Source: Burkholderia sp. Bp9142 | Lineage (GTDB): Bacteria; Pseudomonadota; Gammaproteobacteria; Burkholderiales; Burkholderiaceae | Assembly: GCF_003853415.1 (NCBI RefSeq) | Contig: NZ_QTPP01000032.1 | Span: forward strand, 1-64,000 | Length of the DNA stretch: 64,000 nucleotides | Direction of reading: 5' to 3' | Position numbers and translations under genes: made by a program | The notes under the pieces: model-generated | Told to the model about the DNA's origin: nothing | The model's database searches: none | What the model saw: the letters and a program-made list of their open reading frames with translations, nothing else | Shown here: one piece after another, positions 34,567 through 43,331 of the stretch | Numbering within the stretch: position 1 is the stretch's first letter | Layout: the number at the start of each line of letters is the position of its first letter

Positions 34567-35595
34567 ATGGACCTGATCGTACAGACTTACGGCGCCGACA
34601 CGTCCGGCATGGTGTGCGGATTCCGCTTCGTCCCGGGCGGATCGGGCGCGATGCTCGATGCCGACGCGGCCGCCGCATGGCTGCGCGCGTGCCGCGAGCG
34701 CGATGCGGCCGCATCGGACGATTTCGTCTGGCTGCACTTCAATCTCGCGCACGGCGCGAGCGAGCGCTGGATGCGCACGCACCTCGGATTGCCCGACAGC
34801 TTCTTCGAATTCCTGCACGAAGGGTCGCGCTCGACGCGCATCGAACAGGAGGACGGCGCGTTGCGCGCGATCGTCAACGACGTGATGTTCAACCTCGAAC
34901 TGACGCCGTCGGAAATCGCGACGCTGTTCGTCCACGTCGAACGGCGCATCATGGTCACCGCGCGGCTCAAGCCGCTGCGCTCGGTCGACACGCTGCGCGC
35001 GTGCGTGCGCGACGGCGAGCAGTTCCGGTCGCCGGCCGAACTGCTCGTGCACCTGCTGCGCGACCAGGCCGACCTGCTGATCCAGATCATGCGGCGCACG
35101 AGCGTCGACGTCGATCGCATCGAGGATCGCTTCCTGTCGCAACGGCTCACGTCGAGTCGCATCGAGCTCGGCGCGATGCGCCGCACGCTGACGCGGCTGC
35201 AGCGCATGCTGGCGCCCGAGCCCGGGTCGATCTTCCGGCTGCTCGCGAAACCCCCCGCGTGGCTGCATTCCGAAGACGTGCAGGAGCTGCGCGAGTCGAC
35301 CGAAGAGTTCTCGCTGGTGCTGGCCGACCTGTCGGGACTCAACGAGCGGATCAAGCTGCTGCAGGAAGAGATCGGCTCGCGGCTCGACGAGCAGAACAAC
35401 CGGACGCTGTTCACGCTGACGCTCGTGACCGTGATCGCGCTGCCGATCAACATCGTCGCGGGCTTCTTCGGGATGAACGTCGGCGGCGTGCCGTTCTCCG
35501 AGAACAAGCACGGCTTCTGGCTGATGGTGCTGCTGGTCGCGGGCTTCACCGCGCTTGCCGCGTGGTGGGCGTTTCGCCGGCGCGACGATCGCTAG
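34567..35595 (+). CDS. CorA-like divalent cation transporter, ZntB type
   Basis: A 342-residue protein with a large cytoplasmic funnel domain and two C-terminal transmembrane helices (LFTLTLVTVIALPINIVAGF and GFWLMVLLVAGFTALAAWWA). The family-defining GMN motif follows the first helix (FFGMNVGGVPF). The start of the protein and the 'VWLHFNLAH' stretch fit the ZntB branch, which moves zinc, rather than CorA itself. Start codon ATG 34567; the upstream 190 bp hold repeats and the preceding terminator. Confidence 0.88.
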   Translation: MDLIVQTYGADTSGMVCGFRFVPGGSGAMLDADAAAAWLRACRERDAAASDDFVWLHFNLAHGASERWMRTHLGLPDSFFEFLHEGSRSTRIEQEDGALRAIVNDVMFNLELTPSEIATLFVHVERRIMVTARLKPLRSVDTLRACVRDGEQFRSPAELLVHLLRDQADLLIQIMRRTSVDVDRIEDRFLSQRLTSSRIELGAMRRTLTRLQRMLAPEPGSIFRLLAKPPAWLHSEDVQELRESTEEFSLVLADLSGLNERIKLLQEEIGSRLDEQNNRTLFTLTLVTVIALPINIVAGFFGMNVGGVPFSENKHGFWLMVLLVAGFTALAAWWAFRRRDDR

Positions 35596-35628
35596 CCAGG
35601 CATCGGCAGGTGCTGCGCGAACGGCAGC

Positions 35629-35657
35629 AAAAAAACAGGCCCCGCATGCGAGGCCTG
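35629..35657 (-). terminator. Intrinsic terminator for the M1 aminopeptidase gene
   Basis: On the minus strand a stem of CAGGCC(T)/(G)GGCCTG is followed by seven T. It lies about 70 bp after the aminopeptidase stop codon. Confidence 0.75.
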
Positions 35658-35726
35658 CCGAAGGACGTGAAGGTTTGAGCGCCGGCCGGCGCCGCGTGCC
35701 GCGCGACACCGGCCGGCCGGACCACG

Positions 35727-37895
35727 TTACTGAGCCACGGTCTTGCGCGGCTTGAACATGCCCTGGTAGCGCAGCGACGGACGTTCCTTCACCGTCGGCG
35801 CGATGCCGCCGAAGCTCGGCGTCTGGCGCAGCTTCATCGCGGCCGGCGAAGCGACCGAGCCGATCGACGTCGAACGCGAAGCCGGCGCGAGGTTGTTCGC
35901 GACGAGCAGCGCGGCCTCGCTCTTCAGGTTCGCGAGCAGCACCGGATCGGTCGAGCTGTTGACCTGCGTGAGCAGGCCGCTCCACGCGGCGTCGCTGTAG
36001 TTCACGACGTAGTAGTCGAGACCGCTCGGATCCGCGACCACGCCCGTGCAGCCGTCGATCCGCGTCTGCGTCTGCGTATCCTTCAGCGCGAGCGTCGTGT
36101 GTTTCGCGAGACCCTGGCCATACGCGAGCGTGATCGGTACCGTCCACTGCAGGCCCGGATACGCGTTCTTGTTCGGGAACGGCTGCTGCTTCAGCGTGAT
36201 GACCGTCTGGTTCTTCGTCATGTCGCACTGCGTGTCGAGCGAGATCAGCGGCACGCCCGTCTGGCGCACGTAGCTGTCGCCGATCGGGCCGACCGGCTGG
36301 CCGCTCGCCTTCGATAGCGCATCCCACAGGCGCTTCGGCGTGCCGTTGCCGAACGAGTAGTCGATCAGGTACTGCTGCAGGCCGTTGCGTAGCGTCTGCT
36401 CGCCGAGATAGTTCTCGAGCGTCTTCAGCACGTGGCCACCCTTGTCGTACGTGAACGCGCTCGCGCTCAGCACGAAGTCGTTCGACGCCCAGTCGTTGAA
36501 GTTCGGCGCGACCGGGAACGCGTTCGGGCCGATGTCGCGGTTGATCACGCGGTACTTGTTCTTCACCTGGTCGAGCCAGCTGAACTCGTCGGGGAAGAAC
36601 TGGATCGTCGTCTTCGTCTCGAAGAACGTCGCGAACGACTCGTTGAGCCAGACGTTGTCCCACCAGTCGTTCGTGACGAGGTCGCCGAACCACTGATGCG
36701 CGACTTCGTGCGTCAGCACCTCGTTACCGTAGCGCGACATCGGCTGGCCCGGCTGCGGCAGGATGTCGTCGGCGAACTCGAGGATCGACCCCCAGTTCTC
36801 CATCCCGCCGAAGTTCAGGTCCTTCTGCTCCTTGAACGCATCGTTCGCGGCGACCGTGTCGAACTTCGTGAGCGGCAGCGGGATGCCCGTGTAGCGGTAG
36901 TAGTAGTCGAGCGCCTGCTTGGTTCGGTCCATCGCCGGCTTCGCCCAGTCGCTCATGCCCGGCGGCGTGAACACGCGCAGGTGCAGGCCGCCCTTGCCGC
37001 CCGGCAGCGGGCTCGAGAAATCGTCCTCGTAGGTGTCGAACAGGCCGCCGCCGAAGAACAGCAGGTACGACGGCATCGGCGGGGTCTTCTCGAACTGCAC
37101 GAGCTTGTAGCCGCCGCCGACATTCGTCGACGGCTTCTCGGCCGCGTTCGACACGACGCGCCAGTTCTGCGGCACTTCGGCCGTCACTTCATAGGTCGGC
37201 CGGAACGCCGGCTCGTCCCAGCCCGGGAACCACTGGCGCGACAGGTTGGTTTCGCCCTGCGTGAGAATCGCCCCGCTCGTCGTGCCGTCGGTGCTCTTCA
37301 GGTCGACACGGAACACGCCTTCCGCGGCCGAGCAGCCCGGATACGGATCGTCGCCGCAACTGCCGCCGGTCTGCGTGGCCGGATCGTCGTACGACTTGAA
37401 GTTGATGATGCCCGACCACTCCATGTGCAGCGAATAGTTGCCCGGTGAAATCGTGCCGGCCACGGGGCGCAGCTGGTAGAAGTCGCCCTTGTCCTGCGGC
37501 GTCGCGATCAGCTGGATGTTGCCCGGCTGCAGCGTGATGCGGCCGTTCGTGAACTTGATCCGGTGGCCGGCGATCACGATGTTGTTGACCGGCTTCAGCA
37601 CCTTGATTTCGACATCGGCGCGCCCGTCGAACGCGTTCAGCGCGTCGTTCGGGCGGAACCACAGCCGGTAGTTGACCGGTACCACGGTGTCCGGCAGCTC
37701 GACAGGCGGCACGCTCTTGTCGACGTTGGACGCGGCCGGCGGCGTGTTGCCGGCGGGCGACGAGCTCGAATGCGGCGCGCCGGCGGAGCTGAGTGCGGAA
37801 GCCGAGCCCACGCCGCCGTCGTCGCCGCCGCACCCGGCGAGTGCGAGCGCGGCAACCAGCGGCAGATAACGCATCTTGTGAATGTTGATCGACAT
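35727..37895 (-). CDS. M1 family zinc aminopeptidase, lipoprotein
   Basis: A 722-residue protein. The N-terminus is a lipoprotein signal (LVAALALAGC), then a Ser/Ala/Pro-rich linker of about 40 residues. The M1 catalytic parts are intact: the exopeptidase motif as GGMEN (FGGMENWGS), the zinc motif HEVAHQWFGD, and the distal Glu in WLNESFATFFE. It should trim N-terminal residues from peptides in the periplasm or at the cell surface, unlike cytoplasmic PepN. A cysteine pair in the domain before the active site may form a disulfide. Start could also be the Met eight codons later, next to the signal. Confidence 0.92.
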   Translation of the reverse strand: MSINIHKMRYLPLVAALALAGCGGDDGGVGSASALSSAGAPHSSSSPAGNTPPAASNVDKSVPPVELPDTVVPVNYRLWFRPNDALNAFDGRADVEIKVLKPVNNIVIAGHRIKFTNGRITLQPGNIQLIATPQDKGDFYQLRPVAGTISPGNYSLHMEWSGIINFKSYDDPATQTGGSCGDDPYPGCSAAEGVFRVDLKSTDGTTSGAILTQGETNLSRQWFPGWDEPAFRPTYEVTAEVPQNWRVVSNAAEKPSTNVGGGYKLVQFEKTPPMPSYLLFFGGGLFDTYEDDFSSPLPGGKGGLHLRVFTPPGMSDWAKPAMDRTKQALDYYYRYTGIPLPLTKFDTVAANDAFKEQKDLNFGGMENWGSILEFADDILPQPGQPMSRYGNEVLTHEVAHQWFGDLVTNDWWDNVWLNESFATFFETKTTIQFFPDEFSWLDQVKNKYRVINRDIGPNAFPVAPNFNDWASNDFVLSASAFTYDKGGHVLKTLENYLGEQTLRNGLQQYLIDYSFGNGTPKRLWDALSKASGQPVGPIGDSYVRQTGVPLISLDTQCDMTKNQTVITLKQQPFPNKNAYPGLQWTVPITLAYGQGLAKHTTLALKDTQTQTRIDGCTGVVADPSGLDYYVVNYSDAAWSGLLTQVNSSTDPVLLANLKSEAALLVANNLAPASRSTSIGSVASPAAMKLRQTPSFGGIAPTVKERPSLRYQGMFKPRKTVAQ

Positions 37896-38540
37896 GACTG
37901 AAACCTCGATTGTTGAAAGAATCGTTCAGTGCTGCGAAAGCGCCGGCAAAAGCAATCCCTCGCCGTTAATCAACAGCGGTGAGAAATGCCAATGGCGGAT
38001 TATTCGAAAAGACGGCCGATCGACTACGTGAAGGTAATCATGGTTTACTGCCCCCTCTGTGTTTCCGGATGTCGGTTAACTTGCCGGTTCAAAATGGCCG
38101 GGCGCGTGTTGTACTGAATTGATTTCGCGCGCCCGACACGGGGCCGCCCGCCCTGCGCGGGCGTGCATTCCCTTTGAACCGACGACCCACGGGGCTGGCC
38201 GTACCAGGCCGCAGGACGGAAGGACGGCGTGTCGCCGTTCCGTAAAATCGCCGTCATGCGGCATCAAGGTTTGTCGGCCTGCTCGAAGGATGCGTAAATA
38301 TACTTGATGGTTTTGGGTAAAGGAAACGAAAAAAGTTAGAAGGTGAATCTATTGATTTTTTTGCGTGCCATTGAATGCCGGAAGGCATTAATTCACTTTC
38401 AGTTTAGTTGTCTGTTTCCGTAGTTTTAATCTATTAACGATCTCGGCGGTTCGCGAAAACTACGAACCAGGGCGTCGCGGAGCGCGCTCGGTACAATGCA
38501 TCGACGACCCGTTGACCGATTGCCGCAAGGAGGCCAGCCC
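37896..38540. other. Gene-free stretch with an AT-rich core
   Basis: About 645 bp between divergent genes. The part at roughly 38,240-38,440 is strikingly AT-rich for this replicon and contains a small inverted repeat (AATGCC-GGAA-GGCATT, 38,374-38,389). Short frames here have no family resemblance. It presumably holds the promoters of the aminopeptidase and the LEA14-like gene. Confidence 0.5.
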
Positions 38541-39035
38541 ATGCCACGAGCCCTGTTCCGTATCGCGCCGCTGCGCGCCGTGCTGCTGCTGTTCGCCGCC
38601 GCCTTCGTGCTCGGCGGCTGCGCGGGCCTGACGCGCGAGCCCGTGAGCGTGTCCGTCGCCGGGCTCGACCCGCTGGCCGGGCAGGGCCTCGAGATGCGCT
38701 TCAGCCTGAAGCTGCGCGTGCAGAACCCCAACGACACGCCGGTCGAATACGACGGCATTTCGGTCGCCCTCGACCTGAACGGCACGCCGTTCGCGAGCGG
38801 CGTCAGCGATCGCTCGGGCGTCGTGCCGCGCTTCGGCGAGGCCGTGATCGACGTGCCCGTCTCGGTATCGGCGTTCGCTGCCGCGCGGCAGGCGTGGAAC
38901 CTGCCCGGCGCGGCCGCGAACGGCGAGTTGCCGTACGCGCTGCGCGGCCGGCTCGCGGGTGGCGTGCTCGGCACCGTGCACTTCCGCGATGCGGGCACGC
39001 TGCGTCTGCCGGCAACGCCGGGATGGGGCGGATAG
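38541..39035 (+). CDS. LEA14-like (LEA type 2) lipoprotein
   Basis: A 164-residue lipoprotein. ATG 38541 is chosen because AAGGAGG lies eight bases upstream; the longer frame has no such site. The signal peptide ends LGGC. The mature part is a single Ig-like LEA14 domain (LEMRFSLKLRVQNPNDTPVEYDG), which in bacteria is an envelope domain of unknown role found in desiccation- and stress-linked proteins. Monocistronic by spacing. Confidence 0.85.
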   Translation: MPRALFRIAPLRAVLLLFAAAFVLGGCAGLTREPVSVSVAGLDPLAGQGLEMRFSLKLRVQNPNDTPVEYDGISVALDLNGTPFASGVSDRSGVVPRFGEAVIDVPVSVSAFAAARQAWNLPGAAANGELPYALRGRLAGGVLGTVHFRDAGTLRLPATPGWGG

Positions 39036-39201
39036 TCGATGGCTGCGCGATGCCGGATGCGATGGCGGGGGACGCGGCGCAATCGCGGTGTCGTCTGACG
39101 ATCCCTGACGATTGAATTGCGCACGCCTTACGTTTGTCGCCGCGATCGCGTTTAGACTGCTCCAGTCCGGAGGGCCGGACAACTTTTCCGAGAGGGGCAC
39201 C

Positions 39202-39534
39202 ATGGCAGCGAAATTCGTCATCAAGAAAGCGAACGACGGGCAGTTCCTGTTCCACCTGAAGGCAGGCAACGGCGAGATCATCCTGCGCAGCGAGCTGTAC
39301 AAGACCAAGGCGTCGGCGGAAAACGGCGTCGCGTCGGTGCGCAAGAACGCGCCGGACGACGCGCGCTATGAGCGCAAGACCGCGAGCAATGGCCAGTTCA
39401 TGTTCAACCTGAAGGCCGGCAACCACGAGATCATCGGCACGAGCGAGCTGTACAAGGCTGAAGCGGGCCGCGAGAACGGCATTGCGTCGGTGAAGCAGAA
39501 CGCGCCCGGCGCGGCGCTCGACGACGAGAGCTGA
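39202..39534 (+). CDS. DUF1508 (YegP-like) protein with two tandem repeats
   Basis: A 110-residue protein made of two copies of the DUF1508 unit: FVIKKANDGQFLFHLKAGNG, and near residue 53 YERKTASNGQFMFNLKAGNH. Each unit ends with an ENG.ASV stretch. YegP-like proteins are small stress-related proteins without a defined activity. Start at ATG 39202, preceded by GAGAGGGG. Confidence 0.9.
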   Translation: MAAKFVIKKANDGQFLFHLKAGNGEIILRSELYKTKASAENGVASVRKNAPDDARYERKTASNGQFMFNLKAGNHEIIGTSELYKAEAGRENGIASVKQNAPGAALDDES

Positions 39535-39666
39535 AACCGCGCGAGCATCGCGCGGGTGGCGGCACCGGCGGCTGCCCGCGCTTTGCTGCGCAGGCAAAGC
39601 GCGGTATGGTGTCGTCCGCGCGGCGTATTCCGCCGCCTGTCCGATGCCAACCGTAGCCGAGCTCGC

Positions 39667-40800
39667 GTGACCGATTTCCCCGTTTTCCACTGGACCGACG
39701 CCGACGGCGCGGAACATGCCGTGCGCTGGCGCTCCGAAGCCGGCGTGCAGCCGCCCAGACGCGCGGTGTCTGCCGACGACCGCCTGACCGCCGATGCGGC
39801 GTATCGCCTCGCGTGCGAGGGCACCGCGCTCGTCTGGCAGGGTGACTTCCAGAATGCGCGCCAGCTCGTGCAGGCGATGGCGCGCCGCGTCGAGCGCAAG
39901 CCGAAGAAGGCGAAGGCGGCGGCCGGCGTCGATGCATTCAACCTGCACCGGCTCGCGCAGTCGCAGCGCGCGCGCACGCTCGGGATGCTGCTGATCCCGC
40001 TCGATGCCGACTACACGATCCCGCTGCGCCGCGCGCCCGACGTGCGGGCCGCATGCGAGGAGGCGTACGGGCCGGGCGGCGCGCCGTCGGTCGTGTCGCT
40101 GCGCGAACTGCTCGGCCTCGTTGGCGCGCACGAATGGCGCAAGAAGGGCGTGCCGATTCCGGCGCTCGGCGGCGCGCCGATCCATCCGCATTACGGCGTG
40201 TTCTCGCCGGTGCGCGGCGAATACGTCGAACTCGTCGCGCGCGCGCCGCTGCCGGCGACGTCGCTTGCGTTCGACATCGGCACCGGCACCGGCGTGCTCG
40301 CGGCCGTCCTGGCATCGCGCGGGGTCGAGCGTGTCGTCGCGACCGACCAGGATCCGCGCGCGCTTGCGTGCGCACGCGAGAACGTCGCGCGGCTTGGCCA
40401 TGCCGATCGCGTCGACGTCGTCGAAGCCGACCTGTTTCCGGCTGGCCGCGCGCCGCTCGTCGTCTGCAATCCGCCGTGGGTGCCGGCCCGTCCGAGCGCG
40501 CCGATCGAATACGCGGTCTACGATCCCGACAGCCGCATGCTGCGCGGCTTCCTCGCCGGCCTCGCCGACCATCTCGAAGCGGGCGGCGAAGGCTGGCTGA
40601 TCCTGTCCGATTTCGCCGAGCATCTCGGCCTGCGGCCGCGCGACACGCTGCTGAAATGGATCGAGGAAGCCGGTCTCGTCGTGCTCGGCCGCGAAGACAT
40701 CCGCCCCGCCCATCCGAAGTCGGCCGACGCGGACGACCCGCTGCACGCGGCGCGGCGCGCCGAGGTCACGTCGCTCTGGCGGCTCGGCGCGCGGGCCTGA
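39667..40800 (+). CDS. Class I SAM-dependent methyltransferase (NPPW motif, HemK/MTS-like)
   Basis: A 377-residue protein. Start is taken at GTG 39667; the longer frame to 39556 has an unlikely Arg/Ala-rich composition. The SAM-binding glycine loop is DIGTGTGVLAAVLA near residue 203, and the catalytic-type motif VVCNPPWVPAR lies near residue 265, as in methyltransferases of amino or amide nitrogens (HemK, RsmC-like). An N-terminal helical domain of about 170 residues precedes the fold and probably defines the substrate. Specific target unknown. Confidence 0.8.
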   Translation: MTDFPVFHWTDADGAEHAVRWRSEAGVQPPRRAVSADDRLTADAAYRLACEGTALVWQGDFQNARQLVQAMARRVERKPKKAKAAAGVDAFNLHRLAQSQRARTLGMLLIPLDADYTIPLRRAPDVRAACEEAYGPGGAPSVVSLRELLGLVGAHEWRKKGVPIPALGGAPIHPHYGVFSPVRGEYVELVARAPLPATSLAFDIGTGTGVLAAVLASRGVERVVATDQDPRALACARENVARLGHADRVDVVEADLFPAGRAPLVVCNPPWVPARPSAPIEYAVYDPDSRMLRGFLAGLADHLEAGGEGWLILSDFAEHLGLRPRDTLLKWIEEAGLVVLGREDIRPAHPKSADADDPLHAARRAEVTSLWRLGARA

Positions 40801-40889
40801 TCGCGCATTTTCGGTAAACTGTCGCCATTCCTCACGAATTCCCGTCGCCGGGCCGTGGTCGACCGACCGTGGCCCGGCGCCGCATCACG

Positions 40890-41780
40890 ATGTCGAACAA
40901 GACCTACGAAATCCGTCCGGAGCAGTCCGTCGAGCTGCTGAAGGAACTGCACATCCTGACCCGCGACGGCAAGCTGAACCAGGACAGCCGCCGCAAGCTG
41001 AAGCAGGTCTATCACCTGTTCCAGTTCATCGAGCCGCTGCTTGCGAGCGTGCAGGCCGACAAGGGCTGCGTGACGCTCGTCGATCACGGCGCCGGCAAGT
41101 CGTATCTCGGCTTCATCCTGTACGACCTGTTCTTCAAACAGCAACCGGGGCACGGCACGCCGGCGTTCGCGTCGCACGTGTACGGGATCGAGACGCGCGA
41201 GGAGCTCGTCACGCGTTCCGCCGAACTCGCCGCGCGACTCGGGTTCGGCGGGATGTCGTTCCTGAACCTGTCGGTCGCCGACTCGATCACGTCGCCGAAG
41301 CTGCCCGAAACGGTCGACGTCGTCACCGCGCTGCACGCATGCGATACGGCGACCGACGACGCGATCCGCTTCGCGCTCGCGAAGCGCGCGCAGCACATCG
41401 TGCTGGTGCCGTGCTGCCAGGCGGAGGTCGCGGGCGTGCTGCGCAGGAACAAGGGCAAGTCGCTCGCGAATGCGCTGACGGAAGTGTGGCGGCATCCGCT
41501 GCATACGCGCGAATTCGGCAGCCAGATAACCAACGTGCTGCGCTGCCTGCAACTCGAGGCGCACGGCTACCAGGTCAGCGTGACCGAGCTGGTCGGCTGG
41601 GAGCATTCGATGAAGAACGAGCTGATCATCGCGCAGTACAAGAACCTGCCGCGCCGCAAGCCCGGCGAGCGGCTGAACGAGATCCTCGGCATGTTCGGGC
41701 TCGCCGAACTGAACGAGCGCTTTTTCGTGCCGCCGCCTGCGGCGGCAGCCGGCGCGGCCGGCGTGCCTGAGGCCGACTGA
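40890..41780 (+). CDS. SAM-dependent methyltransferase, Methyltransf_32-like
   Basis: A 296-residue protein. Start at ATG 40890. A helical N-terminus (QSVELLKELHILTRDGKLN) leads to VTLVDHGAGKSYLGFILYD, a SAM-loop variant with Gly-x-Gly-x-Ser as in Methyltransf_32 (GCD14/METTL25-like). Later VDVVTALHACDTATDDAI and LVPCCQAEV are the other family landmarks; this DALHAC...PCC pattern is typical. It follows the first methyltransferase in the same direction. A 10-bp tandem repeat straddles its stop codon. Confidence 0.82.
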   Translation: MSNKTYEIRPEQSVELLKELHILTRDGKLNQDSRRKLKQVYHLFQFIEPLLASVQADKGCVTLVDHGAGKSYLGFILYDLFFKQQPGHGTPAFASHVYGIETREELVTRSAELAARLGFGGMSFLNLSVADSITSPKLPETVDVVTALHACDTATDDAIRFALAKRAQHIVLVPCCQAEVAGVLRRNKGKSLANALTEVWRHPLHTREFGSQITNVLRCLQLEAHGYQVSVTELVGWEHSMKNELIIAQYKNLPRRKPGERLNEILGMFGLAELNERFFVPPPAAAAGAAGVPEAD

Positions 41781-41835
41781 GGCCGACTGACGCGCGGCTC
41801 GTCTGCCGCGCGGTAGCCGGCCGTCGCGCGACGCG

Positions 41836-42408
41836 TCAGACGTCGTCGCCCGGCTGGCGCATCCATTCACGCCAGCCGTCGTGGCCGAGGCGGCGCAGCG
41901 TTTCCTGGTTTTTTTCGTAGATCGCGGACGCGTCCGGAAACGCGTCGACCGCGCGCGCGATGCTGCTCTCGCGCAGCAGGTGCAGGATCGGATACGGCGC
42001 GCGGTTCGTGTAATTCTCGATGTCGTCGGCCTCGCTGCCTTCGAACCGGTAGTCGGGATGGAAGCTCGCGATCTGCAGCACGCCGTCGAGGCGCAGCTGC
42101 TGCACGAGCCGGTCGGCGAAGAACAGCGCATCGTTGTAGTCGACGAAATCCGCGAAGGCGCGCGGATAGATCACGAGCGTCGTGTCGACCTGCTGCGGGT
42201 CCGCCGCCTCGAGCGCGCGCAGCTCGGTTTCGAGGTCGGCGAGTGCGTCCTCGAGCGTCGCCGCTTCGCTGATCGCATAGCGCACTTGTTCCTTCACGTA
42301 GACGCTCTTCGCGAACGGGCACAGATTGAGCCCGATCACCGCGCGCGCGAGCCAGTGCCGCGTGGCGGCGAGGATGTGGTCGTGCGAGTCGGGGCGGGTA
42401 TCGGTCAT
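41836..42408 (-). CDS. DUF1415 family protein
   Basis: A 190-residue cytoplasmic protein with the DUF1415 opening (ATRHWLARAVIGLNLCPFAK), the central DTTLVIYPRAFADFVDYNDA and the ending ENYTNRAPYPILHLLRESSI. Function is unknown; a conserved Cys-Pro (NLCPFAK) may matter. Start at ATG 42408. It converges on the methyltransferase gene and follows the TetR gene in the same direction. Confidence 0.88.
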   Translation of the reverse strand: MTDTRPDSHDHILAATRHWLARAVIGLNLCPFAKSVYVKEQVRYAISEAATLEDALADLETELRALEAADPQQVDTTLVIYPRAFADFVDYNDALFFADRLVQQLRLDGVLQIASFHPDYRFEGSEADDIENYTNRAPYPILHLLRESSIARAVDAFPDASAIYEKNQETLRRLGHDGWREWMRQPGDDV

Positions 42409-42490
42409 GGCGAAGGCAATCGGGCGAAGCGGCAGCGAGGGCCGCATTGTAGCCGGAGCGGATGTGGGCGGTTCGGGCGTGCGTCGCCCG

Positions 42491-43114
42491 TCACGCACAG
42501 GCGGCTTCGATCAGCTGCGTGACCAGCGCGGGCGCGGCGCTGATCGGCGTTTCGCCGTGCCGGTAGGTCTGGCTGGCCGCGTAGATGCCTTCGATCACGA
42601 GCGCGAGCGCATCGGCGAGCGCTTTCGGCTGCCGTGCGCCGGCGCCTTCGCACAACGCGACGAGCCGCTTCATCAGCTGTTCCTTGTTCTGCGCGACGCG
42701 CTCGCGCGCCGGGTGCGACGTATCCGGGAATTCGGCCGCGACGTTGACGAACGGGCAGCCGCGATAGTCCTTCTGCGTCGCGCGCTCCGCGAGATCGACG
42801 AAATACTGGATCAACTGCGCCTTCGGCTGGCCCGGATGCTTCGCGACACTCGAATCGAAACGCTCGAAGAAGCACGCATCCATCCGTTCCAGATACGCGA
42901 GGATCAGCTCATCCTTCGACGAAAACTGGCGGTACAGGCTCATCTTGTTGACGCCCGCGAGTTCCACGACCGCCTCGACACCGACCGCGCGCACCCCTTC
43001 CTTGTAAAACAGTTCCTCGGCGGCGCGCAGCAGGTGTTCCTGCGCGGCGGCCGCGGCGATCGGCCGCCGCGTGCGGCGTGCTGGCGGCTTGTTGGCGGCC
43101 TCGATGCCCGACAT
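42491..43114 (-). CDS. TetR family transcriptional regulator
   Basis: A 207-residue repressor-type protein. The HTH lies near residues 45-65 (GVEAVVELAGVNKMSLYRQF), within an N-terminal DNA-binding domain; the C-terminal part binds an unknown ligand. It is divergent from an MFS transporter, with two copies of a matching inverted repeat in between, one of them inside the transporter promoter. It probably represses the transporter and itself. Confidence 0.93.
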   Translation of the reverse strand: MSGIEAANKPPARRTRRPIAAAAAQEHLLRAAEELFYKEGVRAVGVEAVVELAGVNKMSLYRQFSSKDELILAYLERMDACFFERFDSSVAKHPGQPKAQLIQYFVDLAERATQKDYRGCPFVNVAAEFPDTSHPARERVAQNKEQLMKRLVALCEGAGARQPKALADALALVIEGIYAASQTYRHGETPISAAPALVTQLIEAACA

Positions 43115-43142
43115 GATGACCCTCGACTGTGTGATGGATTGC

Positions 43143-43171
43143 TTGACATGTTACCGACTGGTAACTACGAT
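43143..43171 (+). promoter_or_regulatory. Sigma70 promoter of the MFS gene, with operator between -35 and -10
   Basis: A perfect TTGACA at 43143-43148 and TACGAT at 43166-43171 are separated by 17 bp. The 16-bp operator fills the spacer, a classic steric-repression layout. Predicted start near 43,178. Confidence 0.8.
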
Positions 43172-43176
43172 CGCAA
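43148..43176 (-). promoter_or_regulatory. Possible divergent promoter of the TetR gene
   Basis: On the minus strand TTGCGA and TAACAT are 17 bp apart and span the same operator. Four of six bases match in each element. Confidence 0.4.
43150..43165. promoter_or_regulatory. TetR operator copy 1
   Basis: GTTACC-GACT-GGTAAC, an inverted repeat with 6-bp arms lying exactly between the -35 and -10 elements. Confidence 0.7.
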
Positions 43177-43183
43177 CACACTT

Positions 43184-43199
43184 GTGACCGACCGGTAAC
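43184..43199. promoter_or_regulatory. TetR operator copy 2
   Basis: GTGACC-GACC-GGTAAC, differing from copy 1 at two positions and 34 bp away centre to centre (about three helical turns). It overlaps the start of the MFS transcript. Confidence 0.65.
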
Positions 43200-43331
43200 A
43201 ATGCCGGTCGGATCGACAGACAAATGCCACGTGTCGGCCCGGGTCAGCCGACGCAGCGTGCGGCGGAGGTGGCCTGGTGGTGAGGCGGGGCGGGCGCGCG
43301 GGCGCCGGGCCGCCAACTGGAGAACGAGAAC

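Noticed and set aside
33427-36693. 1,088-codon minus-strand frame spanning three genes
   Set aside because: It runs antisense to two plus-strand genes and through part of the aminopeptidase gene in another frame, with Arg-rich shadow composition.
35727-37895. GGMEN instead of GAMEN in the M1 aminopeptidase, considered as a loss of function
   Set aside because: GGMEN is a normal variant in several M1 subfamilies, and all zinc ligands are intact.
41767-41790. 10-bp tandem repeat across the stop codon of the second methyltransferase gene
   Set aside because: Real in sequence, but a two-unit repeat of this size is common replication slippage and has no visible effect beyond the stop codon.
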